Assembly: GCF_002250115.1 (NCBI RefSeq)
Contig: NZ_CP019985.1
Coordinates: forward strand, 1,798,001-1,862,000
Length of the DNA: 64,000 nt
Source: Shouchella clausii
Lineage (GTDB): Bacteria > Bacillota > Bacilli > Bacillales > Bacillaceae_D
Reading direction: 5' to 3'
Each line of letters opens with the position of its first letter. The stretch's first letter is position 1. Below the pieces are notes generated by a model. That model did not search any database. It was not told where the DNA came from and was given only the letters and a program-made list of their open reading frames with translations. Both the position numbers and the translations under genes were made by a program. Positions 1 through 8,381 of the stretch are shown in pieces.

Positions 1-696
1 GCCAAAAAGGGCATAGATGATAATGGTAACGATAATCACTTCTGTTTGCATAAACTGTCGTGCATTCATGGCCAAATAGCCGATGCCGTCGCTTGTGGCA
101 ATGGTTTCAGCGACAATTAATGTCAACCACATCACTCCGAGGGCATAGCGAATGCCGACAAAAATGGAAGGCAACGCCCCAGGGAGGTAGACATGGCGGA
201 AAAGCCCCCAGCCTTTTAGGCCATACATTTTCCCCATTTCAATATAGCCTCGATTGACGCTGCGAATGCCATGCAATGTATTAATGTAGATCGGGAACAT
301 GACACCAAGGGCAACAAGAAAAATTTTCGACGCTTCCCCGATCCCGAGCCAGACAATCACAAGAGGCAGCAAGGCGAGATGAGGAATGTTGCGGATCATT
401 TGTACAAACGTATCAACCGTGTAAAAGGACCATGTTGACCAGCCGTTCAAAATGCCAAGCAGGAGCCCAATCGCACCGCCAATAAGTAAGCCGATGAACG
501 CCCGGTATAAACTGATTTGAATATGCTCTAAAAGTGTGCCTGAAACGATCAGCTCATAGAAGGATTCTAGCACCGATGTTGGCGCCGGAAACAAACTAGG
601 GGAGACGATTTCAAGCATCGATATGATTTGCCAGATAACAAGGAACAACAACGGCAGCATCCAAGGAAGGATTTGTTTTTGAAATGTATTCGTCAT
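1..696 (-). CDS. ABC transporter permease, alkanesulfonate/taurine (SsuC) type, 3' end outside window
   Basis: About 232 residues are visible, starting at the ATG at 696; the C terminus lies beyond base 1. The protein is strongly hydrophobic with repeated membrane segments. It carries a cytoplasmic-loop motif (INTLHGIRSVNRGYIEMGK, then a FRHVYLPGALPSIF stretch) typical of the BPD_transp_1 permeases of the SsuC/TauC/NrtB group, which couple to an ATPase. It lies 15 bp downstream of an SsuA-like binding protein on the same strand, so the two form an uptake operon. The ATPase gene is not in the window. Family assignment is confident; the actual substrate (alkanesulfonate, taurine or another organosulfur or nitrogen compound) is not shown. 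Confidence 0.88.
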   Translation of the reverse strand, partial: MTNTFQKQILPWMLPLLFLVIWQIISMLEIVSPSLFPAPTSVLESFYELIVSGTLLEHIQISLYRAFIGLLIGGAIGLLLGILNGWSTWSFYTVDTFVQMIRNIPHLALLPLVIVWLGIGEASKIFLVALGVMFPIYINTLHGIRSVNRGYIEMGKMYGLKGWGLFRHVYLPGALPSIFVGIRYALGVMWLTLIVAETIATSDGIGYLAMNARQFMQTEVIIVTIIIYALFG

Positions 697-711
697 GTTG
701 GCACCTACTTG

Positions 712-1710
712 TTATTCAATGTTGTCTGTTGCCCATGCTGCATCAACAGGCATGATTTCGGAAACGTCGACTTCGTTTTCGATGAGGCCAATACGGTAAT
801 AATCATCTGCCTGTTTTTGCTGGGCGGCGATGATTTCTTCGTTGATATTTTCAACGCCATAGTCACGGCGATTCACGACAGTGTCCAGGATCTCTTTCTC
901 AATTCCGATCATATTGGAGAGCAATTCAGCGACTTCATCTGGATTTTCATTGGCCCATTGATCGGAGCGGTTCGTTTCTTCTAGCAAAATTTGAATCAGT
1001 TCTGGCGATTCCTCGGCAAATTGCGGCGTGGAAAAATAGAATGTCCGATTCGGGTACCCTTCGACGTTGTGATCGAGTGTTTTTACGTCAAGGGTATGTT
1101 CGACTCCTGCGAAAAATGGATCCCATGAGGCCAGTGCATCGACCTCCCCAGTCTCAAGCGCAGAACGGCCTTGTGAGGCATCGCCCATATAACGAAAATC
1201 AACGTCATCGGCGCTTAGCCCCTCAGCTTCAAGGGCAAGAATCGCCAAATAATGGTGGTTGCCTCCTTTCATTGCCGCAATGCTTTTGCCTTTTAAATCC
1301 GCCACTGTTTCAATGCCAGAATCAGACTTTACCATGATGCCGACGCCTTGTTCATGAGGAAGGCTAGCGCCGACATAAACGATGTCGCGACCTTGTGCTT
1401 GTGCAAAAATGCCAGGGCCATCAGCCGCGTTTCCATAATCAATGTTGTTGGTTGACAACGCCTCCATGACGGCGGTCCCTTGGTCGAATTCAATCCATTC
1501 AACCGATACATCCAGTCCTTCCTCTTCAATCCGCTCTTCTAAATAGCCACTTTCTTTCAGCACATTTAGCGTATTCCCAGTTTGGAAGCCGATGCGGATC
1601 GTTTGTTCAGCGTTTGCTTCGGATGGGGACGATGACTGGCTTCCGCACGCGGTCAAGATTCCGCCGCCTAGTAAAACGAAAGCTAGAGTTAGTATGGTTG
1701 ATTTACGCAT
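712..1710 (-). CDS. ABC transporter substrate-binding lipoprotein, SsuA-like
   Basis: 332 residues. The start chosen is the ATG at 1710, preceded by GGAGGAGAGACAC, rather than an in-frame ATG 12 codons upstream. This gives a normal lipoprotein signal: MRKSTILTLAF, hydrophobic core, then lipobox LTAC at about residues 19-22. The mature part has the SBP_bac/NMT1-like fold signatures of sulfonate receptors (IRIGFQTG near the N terminus, ALSTNNIDYGN, DLKGKSIAAMKGGNHHY). It would be anchored outside the membrane and deliver substrate to the adjacent permease. Its start codon overlaps the stop of the upstream VOC gene by 8 bp, suggesting translational coupling. Confidence 0.88.
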   Translation of the reverse strand: MRKSTILTLAFVLLGGGILTACGSQSSSPSEANAEQTIRIGFQTGNTLNVLKESGYLEERIEEEGLDVSVEWIEFDQGTAVMEALSTNNIDYGNAADGPGIFAQAQGRDIVYVGASLPHEQGVGIMVKSDSGIETVADLKGKSIAAMKGGNHHYLAILALEAEGLSADDVDFRYMGDASQGRSALETGEVDALASWDPFFAGVEHTLDVKTLDHNVEGYPNRTFYFSTPQFAEESPELIQILLEETNRSDQWANENPDEVAELLSNMIGIEKEILDTVVNRRDYGVENINEEIIAAQQKQADDYYRIGLIENEVDVSEIMPVDAAWATDNIE

Positions 1711-2536
1711 GTGTCTCTCCTCCGTTGAAAACATAATGCCCCCCATGAATCGTAAACAGTTCCGTTTGGCCAGAGCCTGTTAACATAAGCTGAAACGGCC
1801 GTTCGCCACGTTGCTCTAAAAACTCATTCACCGGCCCTTGCCCTTTTGGTTGGGCAAATTTCAAGTTCCCTCCAGGAAGCTGCAATGTGTAGATGTCGGC
1901 GTTTAGGCGTGGATCGTAAACCGAGCCTTTGTGTTCTAAGTCGAACCACTCCGCCCATTTAAAAGCCGTTTGCTTTGCATCGTGGACAGCCATAAGGAAG
2001 CTGTCGATTTTCCATTGGCCAGCAGAATGAGGGGCAACGACTTGAGCTTCCTTTAATTCGTTTAATCGCTCTTGGTCGGTTTCGTGCCAGTCAATAAAGA
2101 AGGGGAGGGGTAATTCGGATCCTTCTTCACCGACGAATAATAGCGACCATTCCAACAGTTTGCCATCAGGACGCTTTCGGCTAAGAGGCACTGGACCATT
2201 CACGTTTAAGCCTTTTTGCTTGAATGTTTGTGCGAGCTTATTTAAATCCCGAGTGCGCAAACAAATTTTCGCAAACCCTTCAGTAAATTCATCTCGAACA
2301 ATGGAGGAAAAAGGACTGTAGGCTACATCCTGTGCTCCTACTTTGTCAAAAAGGGAACGATCATCAATGCTTAAAAACTCAATATACTCCATGCCGAAAT
2401 GAAGCAACGTATTGTAAGAGCCTCGTTGTTCATGACGACCTCCATAAATCGTGTGGAAGCCTTTATTAATAAAATGATCTTTCAGTGTGTGTGCATCATC
2501 CACATAGTGAATCACATGATCAAAGGCAAGGGCCAA
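1703..2536 (-). CDS. VOC-superfamily (glyoxalase-like) protein
   Basis: 277 residues if translation starts at the TTG at 2536 (AGAGGAG 8 bases upstream); an ATG at 2557 is also in frame but has no clear ribosome site. The N terminus LAFDHVIHYVDD followed by HTIYGGRHEQRGSYNTLLHF is characteristic of the Glyoxalase_3-type vicinal-oxygen-chelate fold. Two beta-alpha-beta-beta-beta modules are suggested by the length. The reaction is unknown. Its position as first gene of an ABC transporter operon, with an 8-bp overlap into the binding-protein gene, suggests a role in breaking down or processing the imported compound; this is inference. Confidence 0.78.
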   Translation of the reverse strand: MALAFDHVIHYVDDAHTLKDHFINKGFHTIYGGRHEQRGSYNTLLHFGMEYIEFLSIDDRSLFDKVGAQDVAYSPFSSIVRDEFTEGFAKICLRTRDLNKLAQTFKQKGLNVNGPVPLSRKRPDGKLLEWSLLFVGEEGSELPLPFFIDWHETDQERLNELKEAQVVAPHSAGQWKIDSFLMAVHDAKQTAFKWAEWFDLEHKGSVYDPRLNADIYTLQLPGGNLKFAQPKGQGPVNEFLEQRGERPFQLMLTGSGQTELFTIHGGHYVFNGGETHA

Positions 2537-2557
2537 CTCCTTCACTCCTCTATTCAT

Positions 2558-2910
2558 TTAGTAATCCTATTAATTTTATATGATTTATAATTTTAATAAA
2601 TAAAGTTTAGGGGAAGGACCTCAGTGTGTCAACAACTTTTGTTTTACAGTTTATGTAACCTGTTGCGGGTGTTGATGTTGCAAGCTCGTACATATATAGG
2701 GTGAAGAGAAACGACGGTGTGAGAATCAACGAAGGGGGAGATCAAGGCTTGCCCATTGGACGAGAAGCCCTTGTAGGCAACCTTTCATTCCTCTGGCAAA
2801 ATAGGCCGCAGGCTCGTTTTTCAACGACATCGATAGTTCGATGCTGATGGAAGTCTCTAGCGAGTACAATGGCACTATGGATGTCAAAATAGGAAAAAGG
2901 GGATCTGTAA
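2558..2910. other. Gene-free divergent intergenic region
   Basis: 353 bases between the leftward VOC operon and the rightward PEP-mutase-like gene. It must hold both promoters. I see no S-box or other riboswitch core that would fit a sulfur operon. A short open frame from a TTG at about 2748 ends after about 32 codons and matches nothing I know. No further feature is supported. Confidence 0.4.
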
Positions 2911-3735
2911 ATGAAACAACAACATGCGATCAAGGCAAAAACATTTCACGATTTACATCAACAATCTTCAACTTTTGTACTCCCTAATGCATGGGATGCG
3001 ATGAGCGCAAAAATGTTTGAAGCTGGCGGTTTTCAAGCGATTGGAACAACAAGTGCCGGCATTGCGGCTTCCTTAGGTTACCCAGATGGCCAACACCTGC
3101 CTCGTGCTAAAATGGTCGAGGCAGTAAGGAATATCGCCAATTCAGTAGCGGTTCCCGTTAGTGCCGATATCGAAGCAGGATACGGGCGATCCGTGGCCGA
3201 GGTTGTGCAAACTGTAAAAGAAGTTGCAGCGGCTGGAGCAGTCGGCATTAACATTGAAGATGGCACAGGCGACCCTAGTAAACCTGTCTTCTCCATTTCC
3301 GAACAAACAGAAAAAATCGCAGCGATTAAAGCCAGCCAAACGTCCCTATTTGTGAATGCCCGTACAGACATCTATTGGCTAAAAATCGGCGATCCTTTAT
3401 CCCGTTTCCAAGAAGCTGCAAAGCGTGCAATAGCTTACCAAGAAGCAGGCGCAGATTGTATTTTTTTTCCTGGGCTTACGGACAGGGAAGAAATACAAAA
3501 AATGAGGGCGGCCATTTCGATTCCGATCAATTTGTTGGTTGACCCGGAAATGCCCGCCCTCACGGAGTTGTCGACACTAGGAATTGAGAGGCTAAGTTGC
3601 GGCTCTGCCCCATTTCGGGCAACAGCCACATTGCTCGCTGCCATTTGCAAACAGATCGTTAACGACGAAGCGTTTTCCCATCTGACAAAGGATGTTCTTT
3701 CCTATAGCAGGATAACGAAAATCATGAGTCAGTAG
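2911..3735 (+). CDS. Isocitrate lyase/PEP mutase family enzyme
   Basis: 274 residues from an ATG preceded by AAAAAGGGGATCTGTAA. The protein is a TIM-barrel of the PEP_mutase/ICL superfamily: FVLPNAWDAMSAKMFEAGGF near the N terminus, GTTSAGIAASLGYPDG, the metal-site region VSADIEAGYG (about residues 89-98), GINIEDG and VNARTD. It lacks the KKCGH active-site loop of true isocitrate lyases and 2-methylisocitrate lyases. It is therefore more like the broad oxaloacetate-decarboxylase/PEP-phosphonomutase-like clade, whose substrates are mostly unknown. Monocistronic: flanked by a divergent operon on the left and a convergent sdpIR pair on the right. Confidence 0.82.
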   Translation: MKQQHAIKAKTFHDLHQQSSTFVLPNAWDAMSAKMFEAGGFQAIGTTSAGIAASLGYPDGQHLPRAKMVEAVRNIANSVAVPVSADIEAGYGRSVAEVVQTVKEVAAAGAVGINIEDGTGDPSKPVFSISEQTEKIAAIKASQTSLFVNARTDIYWLKIGDPLSRFQEAAKRAIAYQEAGADCIFFPGLTDREEIQKMRAAISIPINLLVDPEMPALTELSTLGIERLSCGSAPFRATATLLAAICKQIVNDEAFSHLTKDVLSYSRITKIMSQ

Positions 3736-3757
3736 ATCGGCTACTGCTTTCAAGTGC

Positions 3758-4396
3758 CTAATGGCCGACGATGCGTTTATGAAGAATGTACGAATAAACC
3801 ATCGGCACGCCTACGATTACAACAATCAGTCCTACGGACAAAACCGCACTAACGCTTCTCGGCAAAAACGGTTCGATGATAAAAAGCAAGCCTCCGCCTA
3901 TAAACAGGCGCCCACCAAGACGGTGTGTTTTTCGCCAAACCTCATCATTGCTGATGGTCCACGGGTTTTTGATGCCAACAAACCAGTTGGGCTTAATCGT
4001 CTGCATGTAGTTTCCGAGAATGATAAAGAGGATGCCTACTGCAACTGGCACGACGCGATTGATTGAAATGGGTGTGCCTATGCCTGCGAGGACTGTCACA
4101 ATGCTAATGGCGAGAAAAAGGGCGATGAGCACGTTACCGATAATCGAATAGGTTCGTGTGAATTTGATGTAGTTGCCTTTCTTCGGGTCTAGACGGGGCA
4201 AGAATAGCAACATCGCATAAACGGCAATCAGGATTCCGTTTAGGAGTAAGAAGGCAGAGAACGTTGAAGCATAACGGTTCACTTGCCCGTCTACCCCCCA
4301 TTGAACCGGCATTTGCGCAGGCAAGTGTTTATAAGCAAATAGCCATACAGTGATAGAAATCATAATCGAAAGAATTGGAAAGAGATGTTTTTTCAT
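3758..4396 (-). CDS. sdpI: SdpI-family membrane protein
   Basis: 212 residues, six or so membrane helices. The N-terminal part is the DUF1648 module (PAQMPVQWGVDGQVNRYAS) and the second half is the SdpI module (ILFIILGNYMQTIKPNWFVG, then GIKNPWTISNDEVWRKTHR). In Bacillus subtilis SdpI both protects against the SdpC cannibalism toxin and sequesters the repressor SdpR at the membrane. Here sdpR lies directly upstream with a 4-bp ATGA overlap, as in the model system. No sdpABC toxin genes are in the window, so this may be an orphan immunity/signalling pair. Confidence 0.85.
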   Translation of the reverse strand: MKKHLFPILSIMISITVWLFAYKHLPAQMPVQWGVDGQVNRYASTFSAFLLLNGILIAVYAMLLFLPRLDPKKGNYIKFTRTYSIIGNVLIALFLAISIVTVLAGIGTPISINRVVPVAVGILFIILGNYMQTIKPNWFVGIKNPWTISNDEVWRKTHRLGGRLFIGGGLLFIIEPFLPRSVSAVLSVGLIVVIVGVPMVYSYILHKRIVGH

Positions 4397-4665
4397 GGTT
4401 GTTTTCCCCCTTTTTCAAAAAAGCCCATTGTCCAGGAAAGCAGCTCCTGAAATACAGTTAAGTTGAGCGAGTAATAGACGAACTGGCCTTTTTTCTCGTC
4501 ATGGACAAGGTGGGCAGCTTTTAACAGCTTTAAATGCTGGGAAATGCTTGGCTTTGACATTTGAAAATGGTTCGCAATCTCGCCAGCGGTTAAATCTTGT
4601 TTTTTGAGCAAATCAAGGATTTTTCGCCTCGTTGGATCGGCCAACGCTTTAAATGCTTCGTGCAT
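4393..4665 (-). CDS. sdpR: ArsR-type autorepressor, SdpR-like
   Basis: 90 residues from the ATG at 4665 (GAAAGGAGGCCCCTG upstream); an upstream in-frame start would add seven residues but leaves no room for this site. The whole protein is a winged helix-turn-helix: FKALADPTRRKILDLL, then GEIANHFQMSKPSISQHLKLL as the recognition region, then a beta-wing (DEKKGQFVYYSLN). There is no cysteine metal site, which fits SdpR rather than metal-sensing ArsR. In the family it represses its own operon until SdpI binds it. A long perfect inverted repeat lies 28 bp upstream. Confidence 0.85.
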   Translation of the reverse strand: MHEAFKALADPTRRKILDLLKKQDLTAGEIANHFQMSKPSISQHLKLLKAAHLVHDEKKGQFVYYSLNLTVFQELLSWTMGFFEKGGKQP

Positions 4666-4692
4666 CAGGGGCCTCCTTTCAAACACGGCACA

Positions 4693-4718
4693 TTTAAGTA
4701 ATTAAGAAATTACTTAAA
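4693..4718. promoter_or_regulatory. Candidate SdpR operator
   Basis: Perfect inverted repeat with 11-base arms (TTTAAGTAATT / AATTACTTAAA) and a 4-base spacer, immediately upstream of sdpR. A further half-like AAATACTTAACTA follows. ArsR-family repressors bind such AT-rich dyads over their own promoter, so this is the likely autoregulatory site; binding is inferred from position and symmetry. Confidence 0.65.
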
Positions 4719-4823
4719 TACTTAACTAATCTAAGCATACAGGAATACTGCTTAATTTTCAAGTGTGTATCCCTATTGACAGGATGAAAAAATGTTAATT
4801 AAACGTTTGTTTAATCGACAAGA

Positions 4824-5726
4824 TCACTTGCCGTGCTCGAAGCGTGTTCGTTTGCAATGGGAAATAAACCGTTGGATGAGTTCGTTTTGCTGCTCCTGTT
4901 TTCTTGTGCAGATGGCAATGTTGTTGACGATATGGACATGTTCAACATAGACGCGCGCTAAATCGCCCCGCTTTATATGTTCGTTCGCTACTAAAGAGGA
5001 GACGAAATTGACGCCAAAACCAGCCATCACAGCAGAAAGGGCTTCGTTCAATCCACTGAACTGCAAAGCAATCGTTGGCGGTTTTACTTGGTTGGCCTGG
5101 CATAACGCAAATAATTGCGCCCTTGTCGAGCTGCCTTCTTCGCGCATGACAAATGGTTCGACGACCACTTCCGCCAACGCGACTCGTTGATGGGCCAATC
5201 GATGTGACGGAGCGACGACAAACCAAAGCTCATCTTCTAACCATTCATCCCAAACAAATTCTTCTGCGCGTTTGTCGATGCTGCCAGCATACATCGCTAC
5301 ATCGGCTTTGTAACGGGCTAGTTTTTCAAATGCCTGTTGAGAATTGACCGTTTCGATTTGCAAATCGATTGTAGGATATTGGGCTTTGAAGGCACCCGCT
5401 AACTGTGGCAATAAAAAGTTTGCCGGAAGATAAGTGGCAGCGACATGGATGTGCCCTGCGCCTACATCACGAAATTCTTGTACAAATGCTTCAATATGGG
5501 CTTCAACCGCGAATAACGTTTCCGCTTTGTCAGCAAGCTGTTTTCCAAATGGCGTAGGCACAATCCCCCTGCCGTCCTTTTGAAGCAAAGGCAAGTTTAA
5601 TTCGGCTTCAAACGCTTTTAGTTGGCTCGAAACAGCTGGTTGGCTAATGTGCAAAGCTTGTGCTGCTTTGGTGATGCTTCCCGTGCGCGCCACCGTATAA
5701 AACAACCGAAGTCCATGAAGGTTCAT
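4824..5726 (-). CDS. LysR-family transcriptional regulator
   Basis: 300 residues from the ATG at 5726 (GGGGGTGACGGA upstream), the standard length for the family; the open frame extends 27 codons further but without a ribosome site. The N-terminal HTH is clear (LRLFYTVARTGSITKAAQAL, then HISQPAVSSQLKAFE). The rest is a LysR substrate-binding domain starting at about residue 90 (GHIHVAATYLPANFLLPQL). It is transcribed divergently from the O-methyltransferase gene, with start codons 119 bp apart, so the methyltransferase gene is the likeliest target. The ligand is unknown. Confidence 0.85.
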   Translation of the reverse strand: MNLHGLRLFYTVARTGSITKAAQALHISQPAVSSQLKAFEAELNLPLLQKDGRGIVPTPFGKQLADKAETLFAVEAHIEAFVQEFRDVGAGHIHVAATYLPANFLLPQLAGAFKAQYPTIDLQIETVNSQQAFEKLARYKADVAMYAGSIDKRAEEFVWDEWLEDELWFVVAPSHRLAHQRVALAEVVVEPFVMREEGSSTRAQLFALCQANQVKPPTIALQFSGLNEALSAVMAGFGVNFVSSLVANEHIKRGDLARVYVEHVHIVNNIAICTRKQEQQNELIQRFISHCKRTRFEHGK

Positions 5727-5845
5727 TCCGTCACCCCCAATATATAAACAATAGTTATAGATTCTTAAAAAAGATCGATTATTTTTATGGTTATGTCGAG
5801 TATACACTAGAATTGTAAGTAAAATAACGAAAAGGGGTTGGGAAC

Positions 5846-6508
5846 GTGGAAAAGCAAACTTGGCAGTTCGTTGATTCGTATATGACGGAACGTTTGCGGA
5901 TAGGGGATGAAGGTCTGGACGCAGCTTTAGCGAATAATCGCCAAAAGGGGTTGCCAGCTATTGATGTTTCGCCAACACAGGGGAAGCTTTTGACGCTGTT
6001 AGCAAGAATGAAAGGGGCCAAGCGCGTTCTTGAAATTGGTACGCTCGGCGGCTACAGCACGATTTGCTTGGCGCAAGGGCTGTCAGACACGGGAAAAATC
6101 GTTACGTTGGAATATGAACCAAAACATGCTGCTTGTGCAAAGGAGAACATTGCTTTTGCCGGTTATGCCGATCAGGTTGATATTATCGTAGGACCCGCCC
6201 TTGAAAGCCTGCCTATTCTGCACCAACAGCAGCAAACGTTTGATTTTATTTTTATCGATGCCGATAAGCCTAACAATCCCCATTACGTAAAGTGGGCGTT
6301 GCAGCTTGCTTCTCCTGGCGCGGTCCTTGTCGCTGACAACGTCATCCGCGACGGAGAAGTATTAAATGCCCATAGCACGGATCCCCGTGTCCAAGGCATC
6401 CGCACATTTGTAGAATTGTTGGAGCAAGAGGAACGGATTGAGGCGACTGCGATCCAAACAGTAGGCGAAAAGGGCTACGATGGCTTTATTTTAGGGATTG
6501 TCCGATAA
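5846..6508 (+). CDS. SAM-dependent O-methyltransferase (class I, CCoAOMT-like)
   Basis: 220 residues from a GTG start (AAAAGGGGTTGGGAAC upstream). The SAM site is visible: KRVLEIGTLGGYSTICLAQG at about residues 60-79, the acidic ribose-binding residue in IVTLEYEP, and the metal/substrate motif FDFIFIDADKPNNPHYVKWA followed by VLVADNVIRDGEV. These are the signatures of Methyltransf_3 enzymes such as caffeoyl-CoA and catechol O-methyltransferases and the bacillal tRNA hydroxyuridine methyltransferase TrmR. The substrate is not deducible. It lies alone between its presumed LysR regulator and a terminator. Confidence 0.83.
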   Translation: MEKQTWQFVDSYMTERLRIGDEGLDAALANNRQKGLPAIDVSPTQGKLLTLLARMKGAKRVLEIGTLGGYSTICLAQGLSDTGKIVTLEYEPKHAACAKENIAFAGYADQVDIIVGPALESLPILHQQQQTFDFIFIDADKPNNPHYVKWALQLASPGAVLVADNVIRDGEVLNAHSTDPRVQGIRTFVELLEQEERIEATAIQTVGEKGYDGFILGIVR

Positions 6509-6589
6509 ATCACAAAAAAGTAAGGGGTTGTGACGAAGTTTTGCTTTTTAGCTGATAAAGGATTCCAATAATTGTGTGGCACACCAAAG

Positions 6590-6624
6590 ACAGCTAGCTT
6601 CAAGACGATTTGAAGCTAGCCTGT
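6590..6624. terminator. Bidirectional stem-loop terminator
   Basis: Perfect 11-bp stem GCTAGCTTCAA / TTGAAGCTAGC with loop GACGAT (6593-6620). It lies between the convergent O-methyltransferase and AGCS genes. The T-tract is short on both sides, so its strength is uncertain. Confidence 0.6.
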
Positions 6625-6666
6625 TTCATGAAATGATTTTGTTAGAAGGACTAAAAGCGTGCGAAC

Positions 6667-8124
6667 TTAACTAGCATTTTTGTCTGGCCCTTTCTCGTAC
6701 GTTTCCCAGAATGTCGCGTGTTTAATGCCCAACTTTTTAGGATCGAAAACAGGGTCAAGCCCTTGTTGTTTCTGAGCTTCGTAATCCTTTAGGGCAATTA
6801 TCGCCGGCTTGGCGAGGAGGACGATCGCAATGACGTTGATCCACACCATTAACCCAAGGCCAATGTCGCCAAGGAGCCATGCATTTGCCGCTGTTCGGTT
6901 GGCGCCGTAATACGTCGCTCCAAGCAAAAGCAACTTAATGCCAACCATTGGCCAGGCGGCATTGCGTCCTCGCATCAAATAGGCAATGTTTGTTTCGGCA
7001 ATATAGTAGTAGGCCATAATCGTTGTAAAAGCGAAGAATAGGAGTGCAATCGCGACAAATCCCGTTCCGAAAGCAGGGAACACATGGTTGATTGCTTCCT
7101 GTGTAAATTGAGGCCCAGCCTCAACGCCAGGAATCGCTTCAAACACATGCGTGCCCTCTTCAGGCCCTTGTGTATTGTACATCCCTGTAAATAAGATCAT
7201 AAAGGCGGTTGCTGAACAAACAAGCAAAGTGTCAATGTATACAGAGGCTGCTTGCACCAATCCTTGCTTAGCTGGGTGTGACACTTCGGCCGCAGCAGCG
7301 GGGTGTGGGCCAGTACCTTGGCCGGCCTCATTGGAATAAATGCCACGCATGACGCCCCAAGAAATAGCGCTGCCAAGCAATCCGCCAAAGAGCGAATCCA
7401 TTCCGAACGCGCTGCGAAAGATTAAGGCAATCGTTTCTGGTACAGCAGATAGGTTCATAAAAATAATGATGGCGGCCATAATCATGTAGCCAATCGCCAT
7501 AAACGGGACGATAAAGGCGGCGGTGGTCGCGATCCATTTAATACCGCCAAAAATAATTAGCCCTAAAACCAAGACAAGAAACAGCCCAGTTGCCCAAGTC
7601 GGTATACTAAAGGCGTTATTGACAGCTGCGGCAATCGAATTAGACTGGACGCCAGGCATAAGCACAGACATCGCTACAAGAGCTGCGACTGCAAACAGAA
7701 TCGCAAACCATTTTACGCCTAGTCCTTTTTCAATATAGTAAGCAGGTCCACCACGGTATTGGCCGTTTTGTTTATCTTTATAAATTTGCGCAAGCGTCGA
7801 CTCAATAAACGCGCTGGAAGCACCCAGAAAGGCAATGGCCCACATCCAAAATACAGCCCCTGGTCCGCCAAAATAAATCGCTGATGCGACGCCAGCAATG
7901 TTCCCCGTTCCGACACGGCCTGCCAAAGCAACGGATAACGCTTGGAAAGAGGAAACGCCGGCATCTGATTTTTTTCCACTGAACATAAGGGTAAACATAT
8001 CTTTTAGATGGCGGACTTGCAAAAATCTTGTTAGTAATGAAAAAATCAATCCTACACCTAATAATGTGTAAACGACTGGTGAGCTCCACAGCACATTATT
8101 AATAAACTCTAAGACCACGTCCAC
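6667..8124 (-). CDS. Alanine/glycine:cation symporter (AGCS family)
   Basis: 485 residues with about 11 membrane helices. Conserved AGCS motifs include VALAGRVGTGNIAGVASAI (about residues 64-82), FWMWAIAFLGASSAFIESTL, and SNEAGQGTGPHPAAAAEVSH near the middle of the protein. The family imports alanine, glycine or other small amino acids with sodium; sodium coupling would suit an alkaliphile, but the ion and substrate are not shown here. The start ATG at 8124 follows AAGGAGGACGTACTGTGG. It is monocistronic, facing the O-methyltransferase gene across a terminator. Confidence 0.9.
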   Translation of the reverse strand: MDVVLEFINNVLWSSPVVYTLLGVGLIFSLLTRFLQVRHLKDMFTLMFSGKKSDAGVSSFQALSVALAGRVGTGNIAGVASAIYFGGPGAVFWMWAIAFLGASSAFIESTLAQIYKDKQNGQYRGGPAYYIEKGLGVKWFAILFAVAALVAMSVLMPGVQSNSIAAAVNNAFSIPTWATGLFLVLVLGLIIFGGIKWIATTAAFIVPFMAIGYMIMAAIIIFMNLSAVPETIALIFRSAFGMDSLFGGLLGSAISWGVMRGIYSNEAGQGTGPHPAAAAEVSHPAKQGLVQAASVYIDTLLVCSATAFMILFTGMYNTQGPEEGTHVFEAIPGVEAGPQFTQEAINHVFPAFGTGFVAIALLFFAFTTIMAYYYIAETNIAYLMRGRNAAWPMVGIKLLLLGATYYGANRTAANAWLLGDIGLGLMVWINVIAIVLLAKPAIIALKDYEAQKQQGLDPVFDPKKLGIKHATFWETYEKGPDKNAS

Positions 8125-8206
8125 AGTACGTCCTCCTTAAATAATGAGCTATTATTTAAATATTCCACGAATTTATCGAATTCTTATTTGATGGTTAGCT
8201 CCTTTC

Positions 8207-8235
8207 TTGGTTCAACTAAGTTATTTTCTTATAAT
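8207..8235 (+). promoter_or_regulatory. Candidate sigma-A promoter of the SDR gene
   Basis: TTGGTT and TATAAT separated by 17 bp. The roughly 140-base leader to the ATG at 8382 contains an AGAAGATC ... GATCTTCT inverted repeat (8259-8302), possibly an operator or leader hairpin. Confidence 0.45.
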
Positions 8236-8381
8236 AAACGGTATTGGCGAAGATGAAAAGAAGATCATTGCAAATTTTGTGATTTTATTGGAAGATCTTC
8301 TGTCATAGAAGGAGCCATTGACGCATCATCCTTATTTATTTTGGAAAGGATAATAGTACTGATCCAAACAGGAGGTTGCTT

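Noticed and set aside
628-984. 118-residue open frame on the + strand
   Set aside because: Antisense to the SsuA-like gene and permease start; no ribosome site or motif.
2634-2910. Possible S-box or other riboswitch upstream of the sulfonate operon
   Set aside because: None of the conserved S-box core segments is present on either strand.
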